64,000 nt of DNA from GWE2-42-39 sp963662895. Lineage in GTDB: Bacteria > Bacteroidota > Bacteroidia > Bacteroidales > Prolixibacteraceae. This document shows, piece by piece, positions 48,607 to 57,959 of this stretch. The notes beneath the pieces were generated by a model, which worked only from the letters and a program-made list of their open reading frames with translations, ran no database searches and had not been told where the DNA came from. Made by a program: the position numbers and the translations under genes. The stretch lies in the NCBI GenBank assembly GCA_963662895.1, contig OY759981.1:1922001-1986000 (forward strand), in the 5' to 3' direction. How positions within the stretch are numbered: position 1 is the stretch's first letter; the number at the start of each line of letters is the position of its first letter.

Positions 48607-50034
48607 ATGAAACGAAGAAATTTTATAAAAACAACAACCGCCGGAAGTATTGGCGTGGTAAGTTCACCGGTTATTTTAACCGGCAATAGCTGGAAAGGCG
48701 CCAACGACCGGGTAAACGTGGCCGTGATCGGCATCCGGGGAATGGGGCAGAGCCATATACAGGGTTATCAGCAACAAAAAAATGTGGAAGTAGTAGCGCT
48801 TTGCGACATCGATACCAATTTATTCCCGGAACGCGTGAAAAAACATTTTACTGGTAAGGGATTGAGAGCCCCGAAACTATACCAGGACTTACGTAAATTA
48901 TTCGAGAACAAGGATATTGATGCCGTTTCGGTCGTTACGCCCAACCATTGGCATGCGCTGGCCTCAATTTGGGCTATACAGGCCGGAAAGCATGTGTCGG
49001 TCGAAAAACCATGTTGCCACAACATATACGAAGGGCAGAAACTGGTTGAAGCTGCAGGAAAATACAAGGTAATTGTTCAGGACGGGGCAGAGCAGCGTAG
49101 TAACCCATGCGCTGTCAGCATGGCCGAATACCTCCATTCCGGAAGGCTGGGCGAAGTGTATATGGCCAAAGGAATGTGTTACAAGTGGCGCGATTCCATC
49201 GGGAGATATCCCGACGGGCCAATGACCCCTGGTGAAAAATTTGCCACCACTGTCGGAAGTACTAATTATGTAGAACCTTACACCCGGGAATATCTGAAAA
49301 ACGTGGATTACGACCTTTGGCTGGGCCCTGCTCACAAGCAGCCTTTCAACCGGAACCGTTTTCACTATAACTGGCATTGGAACTGGGAATACGGTAATGG
49401 CGACATGGGTAATCAAGGGGTCCACGAGATGGATATTGCCCGCTGGGGGCTCGGGGTGAAACTGCCGGTTAAAGTTACAGCCGTGGGCGGACATTTTATG
49501 TTCGACGATGCCCAAAACACACCAAACCAGTTATTGAGCATTTTTGAATTTCCTGTTGATAAAGCAGGTGGCGACAAAAAGAAAATACTTCAGTTTGAAG
49601 TGCGCCACTGGATGACGAACCCCGAAGGGTTTTCAATCCCGGTAGAAGAAAAGAATAACAAGTATATGACCAGCTCTTCCAATAATATCGGGAACCTGTT
49701 TTATGGTTCGGAAGGGTATATGAGCAAAAATGTAAACGACTGGCAGGTCTATAAAGGACGGGATAGAAAACCCGCAGAAACCGGCGAAGGACTGGGCGAC
49801 CATTATGGTAATTTTATCCGGGCCATCCGGGCAAACGACCAGTCATTGGCAAAAGCAAATATCAAGGAAGGTTTTTATTCCTGTGCCCTGATCCACCTAG
49901 GAAATATTGCCTGCCGGCTTGGCCGCACACTTGAATTCGACCCCCAAACAATGAAATTTAAAAACGATCCCGAGGCCGACAGACTCTTAACAAGGGATTA
50001 CAGGGCTCCGTTTCAGGTACCTGAACGGGTATAA
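48607..50034 (+). CDS. Gfo/Idh/MocA oxidoreductase with Tat signal
   Basis: NAD(P)-dependent sugar oxidoreductase, probably oxidising a glycoside at C3 in the periplasm or outer envelope. The twin-arginine signal MKRRNFIKTT lies at the N terminus. The Rossmann fold starts at VAVIGIRGMGQ (about 37-47) and the conserved VEKPCCHNIYEGQ motif (EKP, about 137-149) follows, with NGDMGNQGVHEMDIARW-type active-site segment in the C-terminal domain. Length 475 is long, due to the signal and inserts. A cofactor loaded in the cytoplasm explains Tat export. It is the last gene of the operon. Confidence 0.9.
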   Translation: MKRRNFIKTTTAGSIGVVSSPVILTGNSWKGANDRVNVAVIGIRGMGQSHIQGYQQQKNVEVVALCDIDTNLFPERVKKHFTGKGLRAPKLYQDLRKLFENKDIDAVSVVTPNHWHALASIWAIQAGKHVSVEKPCCHNIYEGQKLVEAAGKYKVIVQDGAEQRSNPCAVSMAEYLHSGRLGEVYMAKGMCYKWRDSIGRYPDGPMTPGEKFATTVGSTNYVEPYTREYLKNVDYDLWLGPAHKQPFNRNRFHYNWHWNWEYGNGDMGNQGVHEMDIARWGLGVKLPVKVTAVGGHFMFDDAQNTPNQLLSIFEFPVDKAGGDKKKILQFEVRHWMTNPEGFSIPVEEKNNKYMTSSSNNIGNLFYGSEGYMSKNVNDWQVYKGRDRKPAETGEGLGDHYGNFIRAIRANDQSLAKANIKEGFYSCALIHLGNIACRLGRTLEFDPQTMKFKNDPEADRLLTRDYRAPFQVPERV

Positions 50035-50047
50035 GCATAATAAAAGA

Positions 50048-50182
50048 AAAGAGGCTGTGCAAAAAGATAAAAAAGCAACTTAAAACACGAATTCACCAAG
50101 GCAAAGTATTGTCTTATAAATATTTATTTTTTGTGTCTTCGAGTCTTCATGTTTAATGATTGTTTTTTTGCTCAGCCTCTTT
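50048..50182. terminator. Long inverted repeat between convergent genes
   Basis: AAAGAGGCTG (50048-50057) and CAGCCTCTTT (50173-50182) pair perfectly over 10 bp across a 115-nt loop. The loop contains a stretch of the type often found in dispersed Bacteroidota intergenic repeats (tgtcttcgagtcttcatg). It may act as a bidirectional terminator between the Gfo/Idh gene and the DUF5723 gene. Confidence 0.4.
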
Positions 50183-50202
50183 CTTTTAAATTTTGTCCGG
50201 TC

Positions 50203-51624
50203 TTAATGTACAAACTTCCGGTAATTTCTTCCGAACAGGAAATTCATTCCGAAACGGACATTCACAAACTGTGCTTTGGCCGGGTCGGTTAAAGCAAGCA
50301 GGTTGTCGTTGACCATGTACAACTGAAAGAATCCCAGGCGAAGGCCCATACCCAGTCCCAGATTATCATATGTTCCACTTATGGCCGAGTACGAACCGGT
50401 AACCGAAAAGAATTTACCCAACAATGCATTAGCCGATAAAGTAGTATTGTTGTTGGTTTCTCCGTTGTACATATATATCCGGTTGAGCAAACCAAAATTT
50501 AGTTTATCGCTTACGGTGTAAGTACCTCCCACAAAAATTTTGGTCGGGATAGTCATATCAAATTTATTGGAACTGACTTCACTTCGCTTGGGCTTCACTA
50601 CTGCTTCCAGTTTATCCATTTCTTCGTCGACCATATCATCAGCACTTATATAATTGGGGTCGGTATCATCAAAAGAGTTCGAGAAATCGATTCCTTCCCA
50701 GGTATAAGTTTGTAAATGGTTTACATTGTAAGCGTCGGTTTTAAAGGGTATTTTCCCAATATCGAGAATACTGGCCGAAACGGTGATCTTCGGGTTTACT
50801 TTGAATACGGCACCCAGATCAAAAGCCATTCCCATATTATCGGTATTAAATATGTAATCATTTGCCGTAAAGTTGTCATCATTAAATCCGTTGAGATAAT
50901 CATCGTCATCATATTCCGGTTCCATTGGAACTGAAAAATCCAGTTCCATATCTGTTGTCAGTTTAATGGAAGAACCATCCTGGGCAGTCTCTACCTGAAA
51001 ATTCAATTTATTTGTTTGAAGTGCAAACTTACCGAACAAGGCTTTGAGCCGGACACCGACCGAAAGCCGCCTGTCCATCAGTTCACGCGAAATACCAAGA
51101 GCAAATTCGCGATAGTGATAAGCATCGAAAGTAAGGTTACCAACATCCTGTACTTTTCCCATTGATGAGGCATTCCCGTCTTTCAAAAATGTTATAAACC
51201 GTTTTTCAAAACCGATTCGGGTCAATTCCTTTTCATTAATGCCAAAACTCACAAATAATTTTTTCGTGCGGAACCCCAGGAAAAACAGGGCCAATTCAAA
51301 ATTTTGCCTGAAATAGTTATGGTTTTTAAGGGAGTTGTGAAAGCCGTTGATATCAACAACCAATGAGTCAGACATACTGCCTGTTCCGTAATGAATGAGG
51401 TCATTTACTGCAAAATCGCTGTTCAATCCAAAATAAATACCTGATAAACCCGGCAATCCGAGAACCACCGAGCTTGAATCGTTGTGTAAAGCGGGATTGT
51501 ACATACTTGCCTGCGGCATACCCTTCATAAAATGCATGGTCATACTTTCCTGTGCTGATGCTGCTATTGTTGCTGCCAGCAATATGAGTCCTGAAATAAG
51601 AACTTTTATATTTTTTGTCTTCAT
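50203..51624 (-). CDS. DUF5723 family outer-membrane protein
   Basis: A 473-residue exported protein (signal peptide about 1-24, ending ASAQE). The mature start MHFMKGMPQASMYNPAL is the family hallmark, and the rest is a run of alternating strands with aromatic girdle residues, ending RKFVH, consistent with an outer-membrane beta barrel. Function is unknown; a gliding, secretion or transport role has been suggested for related barrels but nothing here shows it. The acidic insert YDDDDYLNGFNDDNF (about 240-254) is notable. It lies 17 bp downstream of a large lipoprotein gene. Confidence 0.75.
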   Translation of the reverse strand: MKTKNIKVLISGLILLAATIAASAQESMTMHFMKGMPQASMYNPALHNDSSSVVLGLPGLSGIYFGLNSDFAVNDLIHYGTGSMSDSLVVDINGFHNSLKNHNYFRQNFELALFFLGFRTKKLFVSFGINEKELTRIGFEKRFITFLKDGNASSMGKVQDVGNLTFDAYHYREFALGISRELMDRRLSVGVRLKALFGKFALQTNKLNFQVETAQDGSSIKLTTDMELDFSVPMEPEYDDDDYLNGFNDDNFTANDYIFNTDNMGMAFDLGAVFKVNPKITVSASILDIGKIPFKTDAYNVNHLQTYTWEGIDFSNSFDDTDPNYISADDMVDEEMDKLEAVVKPKRSEVSSNKFDMTIPTKIFVGGTYTVSDKLNFGLLNRIYMYNGETNNNTTLSANALLGKFFSVTGSYSAISGTYDNLGLGMGLRLGFFQLYMVNDNLLALTDPAKAQFVNVRFGMNFLFGRNYRKFVH

Positions 51625-51641
51625 ACTATTTCCCGTTTAAT

Positions 51642-53702
51642 TTAATCTGTTAAAACGATTTTCGATCTTATAGCAACATTTATATTCAGTCTGCTTTCTG
51701 AGTAAATTACAGCAGTCCGGGTCCCGTTTTGAGGAGAACTAACAATTCCTTTAAAAACAATTGCATTTGACTTTTGCAGGTTATTTACATCTTCTTGCTT
51801 CAGGGTAATCGTATTTTTCGATGTGCTTGGTTCAGCAGATGAACCACTAACCAGCAAACCGCTTTCTATAGGGGAACCAAAATGTTGTCCGGAAATAGTA
51901 TCCACAAAAAATAATTGTATATTAATATCAAGAGGGATCTGATTAATTGCATTAATTATTAATTCAGCAGACTCTATCATGTCAAAATCATCTCCGTCTA
52001 TTTCTGCTGTATCCTGAAGTGCCAGGTTCTCAAGTTGTAGTTCAAATGGCAAATCCAGCCCGACATCAATTCTCAGGGAGTCATCCAGATTGAAGAAATT
52101 TGCGTCAGTCTGACTAATGTCACCATCTGGATTAAACCGGATATTCCCTCCGTAATTTATATCACCGGATGGAGGAAGGGCAATAAAATCAACAATATTC
52201 GAATTGTCCTTCTCAAATGTGATTGTTTGTTGAATGGCAGGAGAACTAATGCTGGCACGACTGTTAATTACCAAGTCTGTTGTGTCAATAGTTGCGGTAG
52301 CCCCTAAATTATTTTGTGCTGTAAAATGAGCGTCGACTACAGCAGGAATACCAATTGAATTCGTTAAAATCAGATTCAGAGTAGGATCGGCAAGTCTAAA
52401 ATCACCTTCTATTTTATCGAAAAATTCCGTATCCATATTAAAACTTCCTTCGTCGATAGTAACACTTCTCTCCCCAAAGTTGCCTTGTATAGACTGGAAT
52501 TCAAGATTGTCAAGTTGGATATCCAGAGACAGGGACTGATTAGAATCAAAATCAACATAGTCGGTTGTAGCATCAATTGTAACCGAATATTCGTACAAAA
52601 AGGTATTGTAAGGAGAGGTTTCGTCTTTAGCAAGGTTGATCGTTGAACCAGCCAACGTCATGGTACCAGAACCAGAGGTGCCAAAGTCTATAGGATTAAG
52701 TTCCTCTCCTTCAACGTTGGGAAATACTAATTTTAAACTACCTGTAAATGGTGTGCCGTTACTTAAAGAAACCTCTAATGTCCCGTATGCAAAAGCAGCT
52801 TCATAAACATTTATGTCATCATCTTCAAACAAAAAATCAAATGATCCGTTGAAGTCTTCAAGCACTTGTTCCTTTACTTTTACTCGCCCTGACCTAATTT
52901 CAAGATCGCTAAAGGCCAAATCAACCTTAAAAAGGTCAGCATCTAAATCAATCTGTTCTGGAACATAACTGGGGGTAATCTCAACTTTTGTAAGTTTGAA
53001 ATTTATTTCATTGGATATCGTCAGGTTGGACAGGTTAAAAAGTTTTGATTCCGGGGTCCCAGGGGAAACATCTTCTATTAAGAAATCCGCTAAAACTGTA
53101 TTAGGGTAATTCCTGTCGTAGAATTGTCCTCCAATTGTAATTCTACTGGATTGCAGGCCTGAATTATTTACCGTTAAATTTAATGTTCCTGATTCTATCG
53201 TAACAGTTTTAAATTCGTCAACCGGGTCAACCTCGAAAATTTCATTGATGTTAGGATAACTAATTTGGGGTAAAACCTGATTCCCTTCGGACACATTATC
53301 GATAGGTCCGCTAAGTCTGTCCTGCAACTCTCTTATAGAAATTCCCCGTTCTTCTGTAACATCTTTCAGCTTAATGTTCCCGATTTCCTTCTCTCCGGTA
53401 CTAAACGATTCTTCAGTAGGCAGATTCAACAATTCCCTTACTTCGTAATCGTAGATGCTTTCCTCTTTATATACGATTTTAATAACATCGTTGTCCCCTT
53501 TTTCTAACAGGGTGTCTCCTTCCTCGTTAACCGACTCTACAATATCCCAGACTGAAATGTCTGCATTGGCAATTGGCAAGACGTATTCGCCAGGGATGTC
53601 CACTTCATCCGACAATTTATTAAAATCAAGATTGTCGAGATTACAACCGTTTATAATAAACAGTAGTGATACGAAAAGTAATTTACAGAAAAATTTTTTC
53701 AT
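51642..53702 (-). CDS. Large lipoprotein of unknown family
   Basis: A 686-residue lipoprotein (signal, lipobox INGC, Cys20). I do not recognise a domain. The sequence is rich in Asp, Ile, Ser and Thr with repeated strand patterns such as SLDIQLDNLEF, VDLAFSDLEIRSG and LPFELQLENLAL, suggesting several consecutive beta-sandwich modules. No catalytic motif is visible. It is co-transcribed with the DUF5723 barrel downstream, so the two may form an outer-membrane complex. Confidence 0.7.
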   Translation of the reverse strand: MKKFFCKLLFVSLLFIINGCNLDNLDFNKLSDEVDIPGEYVLPIANADISVWDIVESVNEEGDTLLEKGDNDVIKIVYKEESIYDYEVRELLNLPTEESFSTGEKEIGNIKLKDVTEERGISIRELQDRLSGPIDNVSEGNQVLPQISYPNINEIFEVDPVDEFKTVTIESGTLNLTVNNSGLQSSRITIGGQFYDRNYPNTVLADFLIEDVSPGTPESKLFNLSNLTISNEINFKLTKVEITPSYVPEQIDLDADLFKVDLAFSDLEIRSGRVKVKEQVLEDFNGSFDFLFEDDDINVYEAAFAYGTLEVSLSNGTPFTGSLKLVFPNVEGEELNPIDFGTSGSGTMTLAGSTINLAKDETSPYNTFLYEYSVTIDATTDYVDFDSNQSLSLDIQLDNLEFQSIQGNFGERSVTIDEGSFNMDTEFFDKIEGDFRLADPTLNLILTNSIGIPAVVDAHFTAQNNLGATATIDTTDLVINSRASISSPAIQQTITFEKDNSNIVDFIALPPSGDINYGGNIRFNPDGDISQTDANFFNLDDSLRIDVGLDLPFELQLENLALQDTAEIDGDDFDMIESAELIINAINQIPLDINIQLFFVDTISGQHFGSPIESGLLVSGSSAEPSTSKNTITLKQEDVNNLQKSNAIVFKGIVSSPQNGTRTAVIYSESRLNINVAIRSKIVLTD

Positions 53703-53875
53703 ACGTAATGAATTAGGTTTGGTACTAAAAAGTCTGCAATTTCTTATAATCTTTAAACAAAGTCAAATAAATATGAGAAAAATATAACCAAGTATATCAA
53801 ATTGCATTCAAATCTGAAAATGAAACACATACCTGTATGGTTTATGGGATGAAAAAAAAGGTTTATTTCGAATAT

Positions 53876-54757
53876 TTAACTATTTAATGCTTCGGCGCCA
53901 TTGGTAACTTCCAGAATTTCGTTTGTGATCGCAGCCTGACGGGCCTTATTAAAGGTTAATGTAAGTTCACGGATCAGCTCCGTTGCATTATCGGTTGCCA
54001 TGTGCATGGCTGTCATCCGGGCGCCGTGTTCTGCTGCATTTGAATCGAGCAATGCTTTGTAAAATTGAATTTTCAGCGAACGCGGGATCAATTCCTGAAC
54101 AATGTATTCTTTTGAAGGTTCATATATAAAATCAAAGCTGGTATTTACAGCCTCTTTTTCCCCCTGAACCTCAACCGGTAAGAACTGTTCGGTGGTTACA
54201 ATCTGTACCGCCGCATTTTTAAAACGGTTGTAGACCAATTCCACCCGATCATATTTTTTGTTCGCAAATTGTGTCATGATCCCGGAGGCAATAACGGAAG
54301 ATGAGTCAAAATTCAATTCATCAAAAACTTCGTTATGGGATTTTTTAAGTTGAAGTTTGTTCGATCTCAGAAATTTCTCGGCTTGTTTGCCGATGGCCAT
54401 AAAATCAACTTTACCCTCTTTGTGTTGTCTCGGGTATTTGGTACGGGCCAGCTCAATCGCCTTTTTACTGATGTTGGAATTGAATGCACCGCAAAGTCCG
54501 CGGTTCGAGTTGATCGCCACGATCAGTATTTTCCCGGGGTCGCGTTGCAGGGTATAAACCGAATCTTCGGTATTCTCAAGGCTGGCGCTCAACGAAGTCA
54601 GTATTTCATGCAATTTACCGGCATACGGCCTGATCTGTAAAATAGCATCCTGTGCTTTCTTAAGCTTGGCTGCCGACACCATCTTCATGGCGCTGGTCAC
54701 TTGCCGTGTTGTCTTTACCGATGATATCCGGTTCCGTATTTCTTTTAAATTCGCCAT
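53876..54757 (-). CDS. atpG: F-type ATP synthase gamma subunit
   Basis: Central rotor shaft of the F1 part. The N-terminal LKEIRNRISSVKTTRQVTSAMKMV, here cited as RNRISSVKTTRQVTSAM, and the C-terminal TLTFNKARQAAITNEILEV helix are characteristic, as is NSNRGLCGAFN (about 83-93). Length 293 is normal. It is the last gene of the atp operon and follows atpA after 78 bp; no beta or epsilon gene follows, unlike in classical operons. Confidence 0.97.
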   Translation of the reverse strand: MANLKEIRNRISSVKTTRQVTSAMKMVSAAKLKKAQDAILQIRPYAGKLHEILTSLSASLENTEDSVYTLQRDPGKILIVAINSNRGLCGAFNSNISKKAIELARTKYPRQHKEGKVDFMAIGKQAEKFLRSNKLQLKKSHNEVFDELNFDSSSVIASGIMTQFANKKYDRVELVYNRFKNAAVQIVTTEQFLPVEVQGEKEAVNTSFDFIYEPSKEYIVQELIPRSLKIQFYKALLDSNAAEHGARMTAMHMATDNATELIRELTLTFNKARQAAITNEILEVTNGAEALNS

Positions 54758-54835
54758 CGAAAAACAATTATTGCATAGTGAAGGATTGGATGGTCAGAAG
54801 TCCTGTCTCTTCAACCCTTTGATATTTTTTCAATT

Positions 54836-56413
54836 TTATTTATAACGTTCGGCCACTTCTGCAGCAGCTTTTTCAATTGCCTGGATCTCGGCATCGGTCA
54901 ATATTCCTTTACGAAGCTGGTCAAGAGCTCCCTTATACTGCATTTCCATCAGTTCGATAAAATCTGTTTCGAATACCTTTACCTTGTTGATTGGCACATT
55001 ACGGAGCAATTCCTTTGTTCCGCAGTAAATAATGGCAATCTGGTGTTCTATTTTTACCGGGGCATATTGTCCCTGTTTTAGGATTTCCACATTTTTACGC
55101 CCTTTATCGAGCACGCGCATAGTTGCTGCATCAAGGTCGGATCCAAATTTTGCAAAAGCTTCCAGTTCCCTGAATTGTGCCTGATCAAGTTTCAGTGTTC
55201 CGGCAATCTTTTTCATCGCTTTTACCTGTGCGTTACCCCCCACACGTGAAACCGAGATACCTACGTTAATAGCCGGACGAACCCCTGAGTTAAACAGGTT
55301 CGATTCGAGGAAAATCTGCCCGTCGGTGATCGAAATTACATTGGTAGGAATGTAAGCCGAAACGTCGCCTGCCTGGGTCTCAATGATCGGAAGTGCTGTT
55401 AACGAACCACCTCCTTTTACTTTATCTTTCAAACATTCAGGAAGGTCATTCATTTGGGAAGCAATTTCGTCGGAATCGATAATTTTTGCGGCACGTTCGA
55501 GCAAACGAGAGTGCAGGTAGAACACGTCGCCCGGATAGGCTTCACGGCCCGGTGGACGGCGCAGTAACAACGATACTTCGCGGTACGAAACGGCTTGCTT
55601 CGAAAGGTCATCATATATAATTAGTGCATGGCGGCCTGTATCGCGGAAAAATTCACCGATAGTGGCCCCTGCATAAGGTGCATAAAACTGAAGCGCTGCC
55701 GGATCGGAAGCAGTTGCAGTGACAATCACCGTGTATTCCATAGCACCGTACCGTTCAAGTGTGTAGGCAATGTTAGCCACGGTTGACCCTTTCTGCCCCA
55801 CGGCCACATAAATACAGTAAACCGGTTCGCCTTTTTCAAAATTTTCGCGCTGATTGATAATGGTGTCAATCGCTACGGCAGTTTTCCCTGTTTGCCGGTC
55901 GCCAATGATCAGTTCTCGCTGCCCTCGGCCAATAGGTATCATTGCATCAATAGCCTTAAGCCCGGTTTGCAATGGCTGACTCACTGGCTGACGGTAAATC
56001 ACACCGGGGGCTTTACGCTCCAGTGGCAATTCGAACCTTTCTCCCTGGATAGCCCCTTTCCCGTCGATGGGCTCGCCAATGGTGTTGATCACACGCCCCA
56101 ACAGCCCCTCGCCTACATCGATCGAAGCGATACGGCGCAACCTTTTCACAGTGTCGCCTTCCTTTATTCGTTCGGATAAACCCAGCAACACTACACCAAC
56201 ATTGTCTTCTTCAAGGTTCAAAACAATTCCTTTTACGCCACTGTCAAATTCGACCATCTCGTTCGATCCAACATTCGACAAGCCGTAAATACGGGCAATA
56301 CCATCGCCAACCTCAAGAACAGTCCCTACTTCTTCAAGTTCGGCCACCGATTGAAAGCCTTCGAGTTGTTGTTTTAGTATTTTCGATACTTCCGCAGGTT
56401 TAATATCAGCCAT
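54836..56413 (-). CDS. atpA: F-type ATP synthase alpha subunit
   Basis: Non-catalytic nucleotide-binding subunit of F1. From the ATG at 56413 the protein begins MADIKPAEVS; the open frame begins two codons earlier with TTG, which I reject as start. The Walker A motif GDRQTGKT lies at about 171-178. LLRRPPGREAYPGDVFYLHS and the SxxxINVGISVSRVGG signature (short: INVGISVSRVGG) are complete. Length of about 525 is normal. It lies 20 bp downstream of atpH. Confidence 0.98.
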   Translation of the reverse strand: MADIKPAEVSKILKQQLEGFQSVAELEEVGTVLEVGDGIARIYGLSNVGSNEMVEFDSGVKGIVLNLEEDNVGVVLLGLSERIKEGDTVKRLRRIASIDVGEGLLGRVINTIGEPIDGKGAIQGERFELPLERKAPGVIYRQPVSQPLQTGLKAIDAMIPIGRGQRELIIGDRQTGKTAVAIDTIINQRENFEKGEPVYCIYVAVGQKGSTVANIAYTLERYGAMEYTVIVTATASDPAALQFYAPYAGATIGEFFRDTGRHALIIYDDLSKQAVSYREVSLLLRRPPGREAYPGDVFYLHSRLLERAAKIIDSDEIASQMNDLPECLKDKVKGGGSLTALPIIETQAGDVSAYIPTNVISITDGQIFLESNLFNSGVRPAINVGISVSRVGGNAQVKAMKKIAGTLKLDQAQFRELEAFAKFGSDLDAATMRVLDKGRKNVEILKQGQYAPVKIEHQIAIIYCGTKELLRNVPINKVKVFETDFIELMEMQYKGALDQLRKGILTDAEIQAIEKAAAEVAERYK

Positions 56414-56432
56414 TTTCAAAAATTTTCGTCGT

Positions 56433-56981
56433 TTATTTTATTTCTGTTTTCAATAATGTTTCCTTCACTTTGCGTAATTGAGTTGCAATACTGGCATCAT
56501 ATTGCTGGTCGTCGACCCTCAGGATAAAGCCGCCCAAAAGGTTCTCGTTTACTTTCTCTTTCATTTCAACCCGCGCCTTGTAACTGTTTTCAAGCAATGA
56601 TTTCAACTGCTCAGCGGTTTCTTTATTAAGCGGTCCGGAGCTGGTAACAACTGCAGTTCTTATTCCCTGTTCACTACGGATAAATTCAAGAAAATTCCGG
56701 CAGATACCGGGAATATGTATTTCCCTCTTGTTTTCAACAATCATCTCTAAAAAACGAAGGGAAATGCCGCTTATTTTATCCTGAAAAATGGTACGGATTG
56801 ACTTGGCTTTTTGCGATGTTTTTACTACAGGGCTTTCCAGTAAAAGGATAAAATCAGGACTCGATTGTACTACTGAAAGTACCAGTTCCATATCGGTTTT
56901 GAAGCGGTCAAACTGATTTTTTTCCTTAGCCAGTGCAAACAAAGCTTTGGCGTATCTGACAGTTATTTTACTCTGATCCAT
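56433..56981 (-). CDS. atpH: F-type ATP synthase delta subunit
   Basis: Stator subunit linking F1 to the b-stalk. The 182 residues begin VRYAKALFALAKE, as in delta subunits, and carry the C-terminal LGGFILRVDDQQYDASIATQLRKV segment, cited as GGFILRVDDQQYDAS, which is the family signature. It lies 4 bp downstream of atpF. Confidence 0.96.
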   Translation of the reverse strand: MDQSKITVRYAKALFALAKEKNQFDRFKTDMELVLSVVQSSPDFILLLESPVVKTSQKAKSIRTIFQDKISGISLRFLEMIVENKREIHIPGICRNFLEFIRSEQGIRTAVVTSSGPLNKETAEQLKSLLENSYKARVEMKEKVNENLLGGFILRVDDQQYDASIATQLRKVKETLLKTEIK

Positions 56982-56985
56982 AAAA

Positions 56986-57480
56986 TTATTGCAGTTTCAC
57001 TTCCTTTAAAAGATTATCAATCAATGCTTCCTGTTCTTTTTTATCTTTCAATTCTTTCTGAATGATCTTTTCGGCAATGGAAACCGAAAGTTCAGCCACC
57101 TGTTGTTTGATTTCATTGATTGCGGCTGTTTTTTCATTTTGAATGATAATCCTGGCATTTTTAATGCTTTTTTGGGCTTCGGTACTGGCTTGTGTTTTTG
57201 CTTCGGCAACAATTTTTTCTTTAATATCCCTGGCTTCTTTCAGAATCAGGTCTTTTTCCTTTCGCGCCTCGGCAATAATTTTTTCATTGTCAGCCTTTAG
57301 TCCTTCTACATCCTTACGCGCTTTGTCTGCAGCATTCAAGGCCTCGGCAATCGAGGTTTCCCTGTCTTTCAGGGCATTCATAATGGGTTTCCAGGCAAAT
57401 TTTTTCAGGATTATAAATACGATGGTAAACGAAAGTGCCATCCAAAATAATAATCCGATTCCCGGTGTTACAAGTTCCAT
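56986..57480 (-). CDS. atpF: F-type ATP synthase b subunit
   Basis: Peripheral stalk subunit of 164 residues. One N-terminal membrane helix (about 5-25, PGIGLLFWMALSFTIVFIIL) is followed by a long charged coiled coil rich in Lys, Glu and Ala (about 30-160). Order and spacing (135 bp after atpE, 4 bp before atpH) fit the usual arrangement. Confidence 0.96.
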   Translation of the reverse strand: MELVTPGIGLLFWMALSFTIVFIILKKFAWKPIMNALKDRETSIAEALNAADKARKDVEGLKADNEKIIAEARKEKDLILKEARDIKEKIVAEAKTQASTEAQKSIKNARIIIQNEKTAAINEIKQQVAELSVSIAEKIIQKELKDKKEQEALIDNLLKEVKLQ

Positions 57481-57615
57481 ATCTTAATTAAGTTTCAAAA
57501 TCCAAATAACAAATTCCAAAGTTAATGTTCAGTCGCACTTATCCAGTATCCTGTATTGCGGATCCGGAGAAATCCCCGTGATGCGGCCAACCGCCTGCAC
57601 CCGGGGTTTTCGTCA

Positions 57616-57879
57616 TCACAGAATAAGTACCAGAAAACAAACTACAACGGCAAACAGCGCAACCCCTTCAATAAGGGCGGCTGTAAGGATCATATTCGAA
57701 CGGATGTCACCCGAAGCTTCCGGTTGACGGGCAACAGCTTCCATCGCTGAACCTCCGATACGTCCGATACCTAAACCAGCACCAATAGCGGCAATCCCGG
57801 CTCCAATCCCGGCTCCCATTTTGCCGATTCCGGCTCCTGCTGCAGCTTGTAACAATACGGTTAAAATTGCTGATAACAT
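57616..57879 (-). CDS. atpE: F-type ATP synthase c subunit
   Basis: Proteolipid of the membrane ring, 87 residues with two helices and the polar loop RQP (51-53). The ion-binding carboxylate is Glu71 in ALIEGVALF. The helix 1 pattern GAGIGAGIAAIGAGLGIG has no Gln at the position used by sodium-binding rings and the residue after Glu71 is Gly, so proton use is most likely. Confidence 0.97.
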   Translation of the reverse strand: MLSAILTVLLQAAAGAGIGKMGAGIGAGIAAIGAGLGIGRIGGSAMEAVARQPEASGDIRSNMILTAALIEGVALFAVVVCFLVLIL

Positions 57880-57959
57880 AGCTTAAAATTTAAATTTATA
57901 TTTGTCGTGTGCCCTTACCGGCACTTTTTCTCTAAATATTTTTTCGACTTTTGTCTCTT

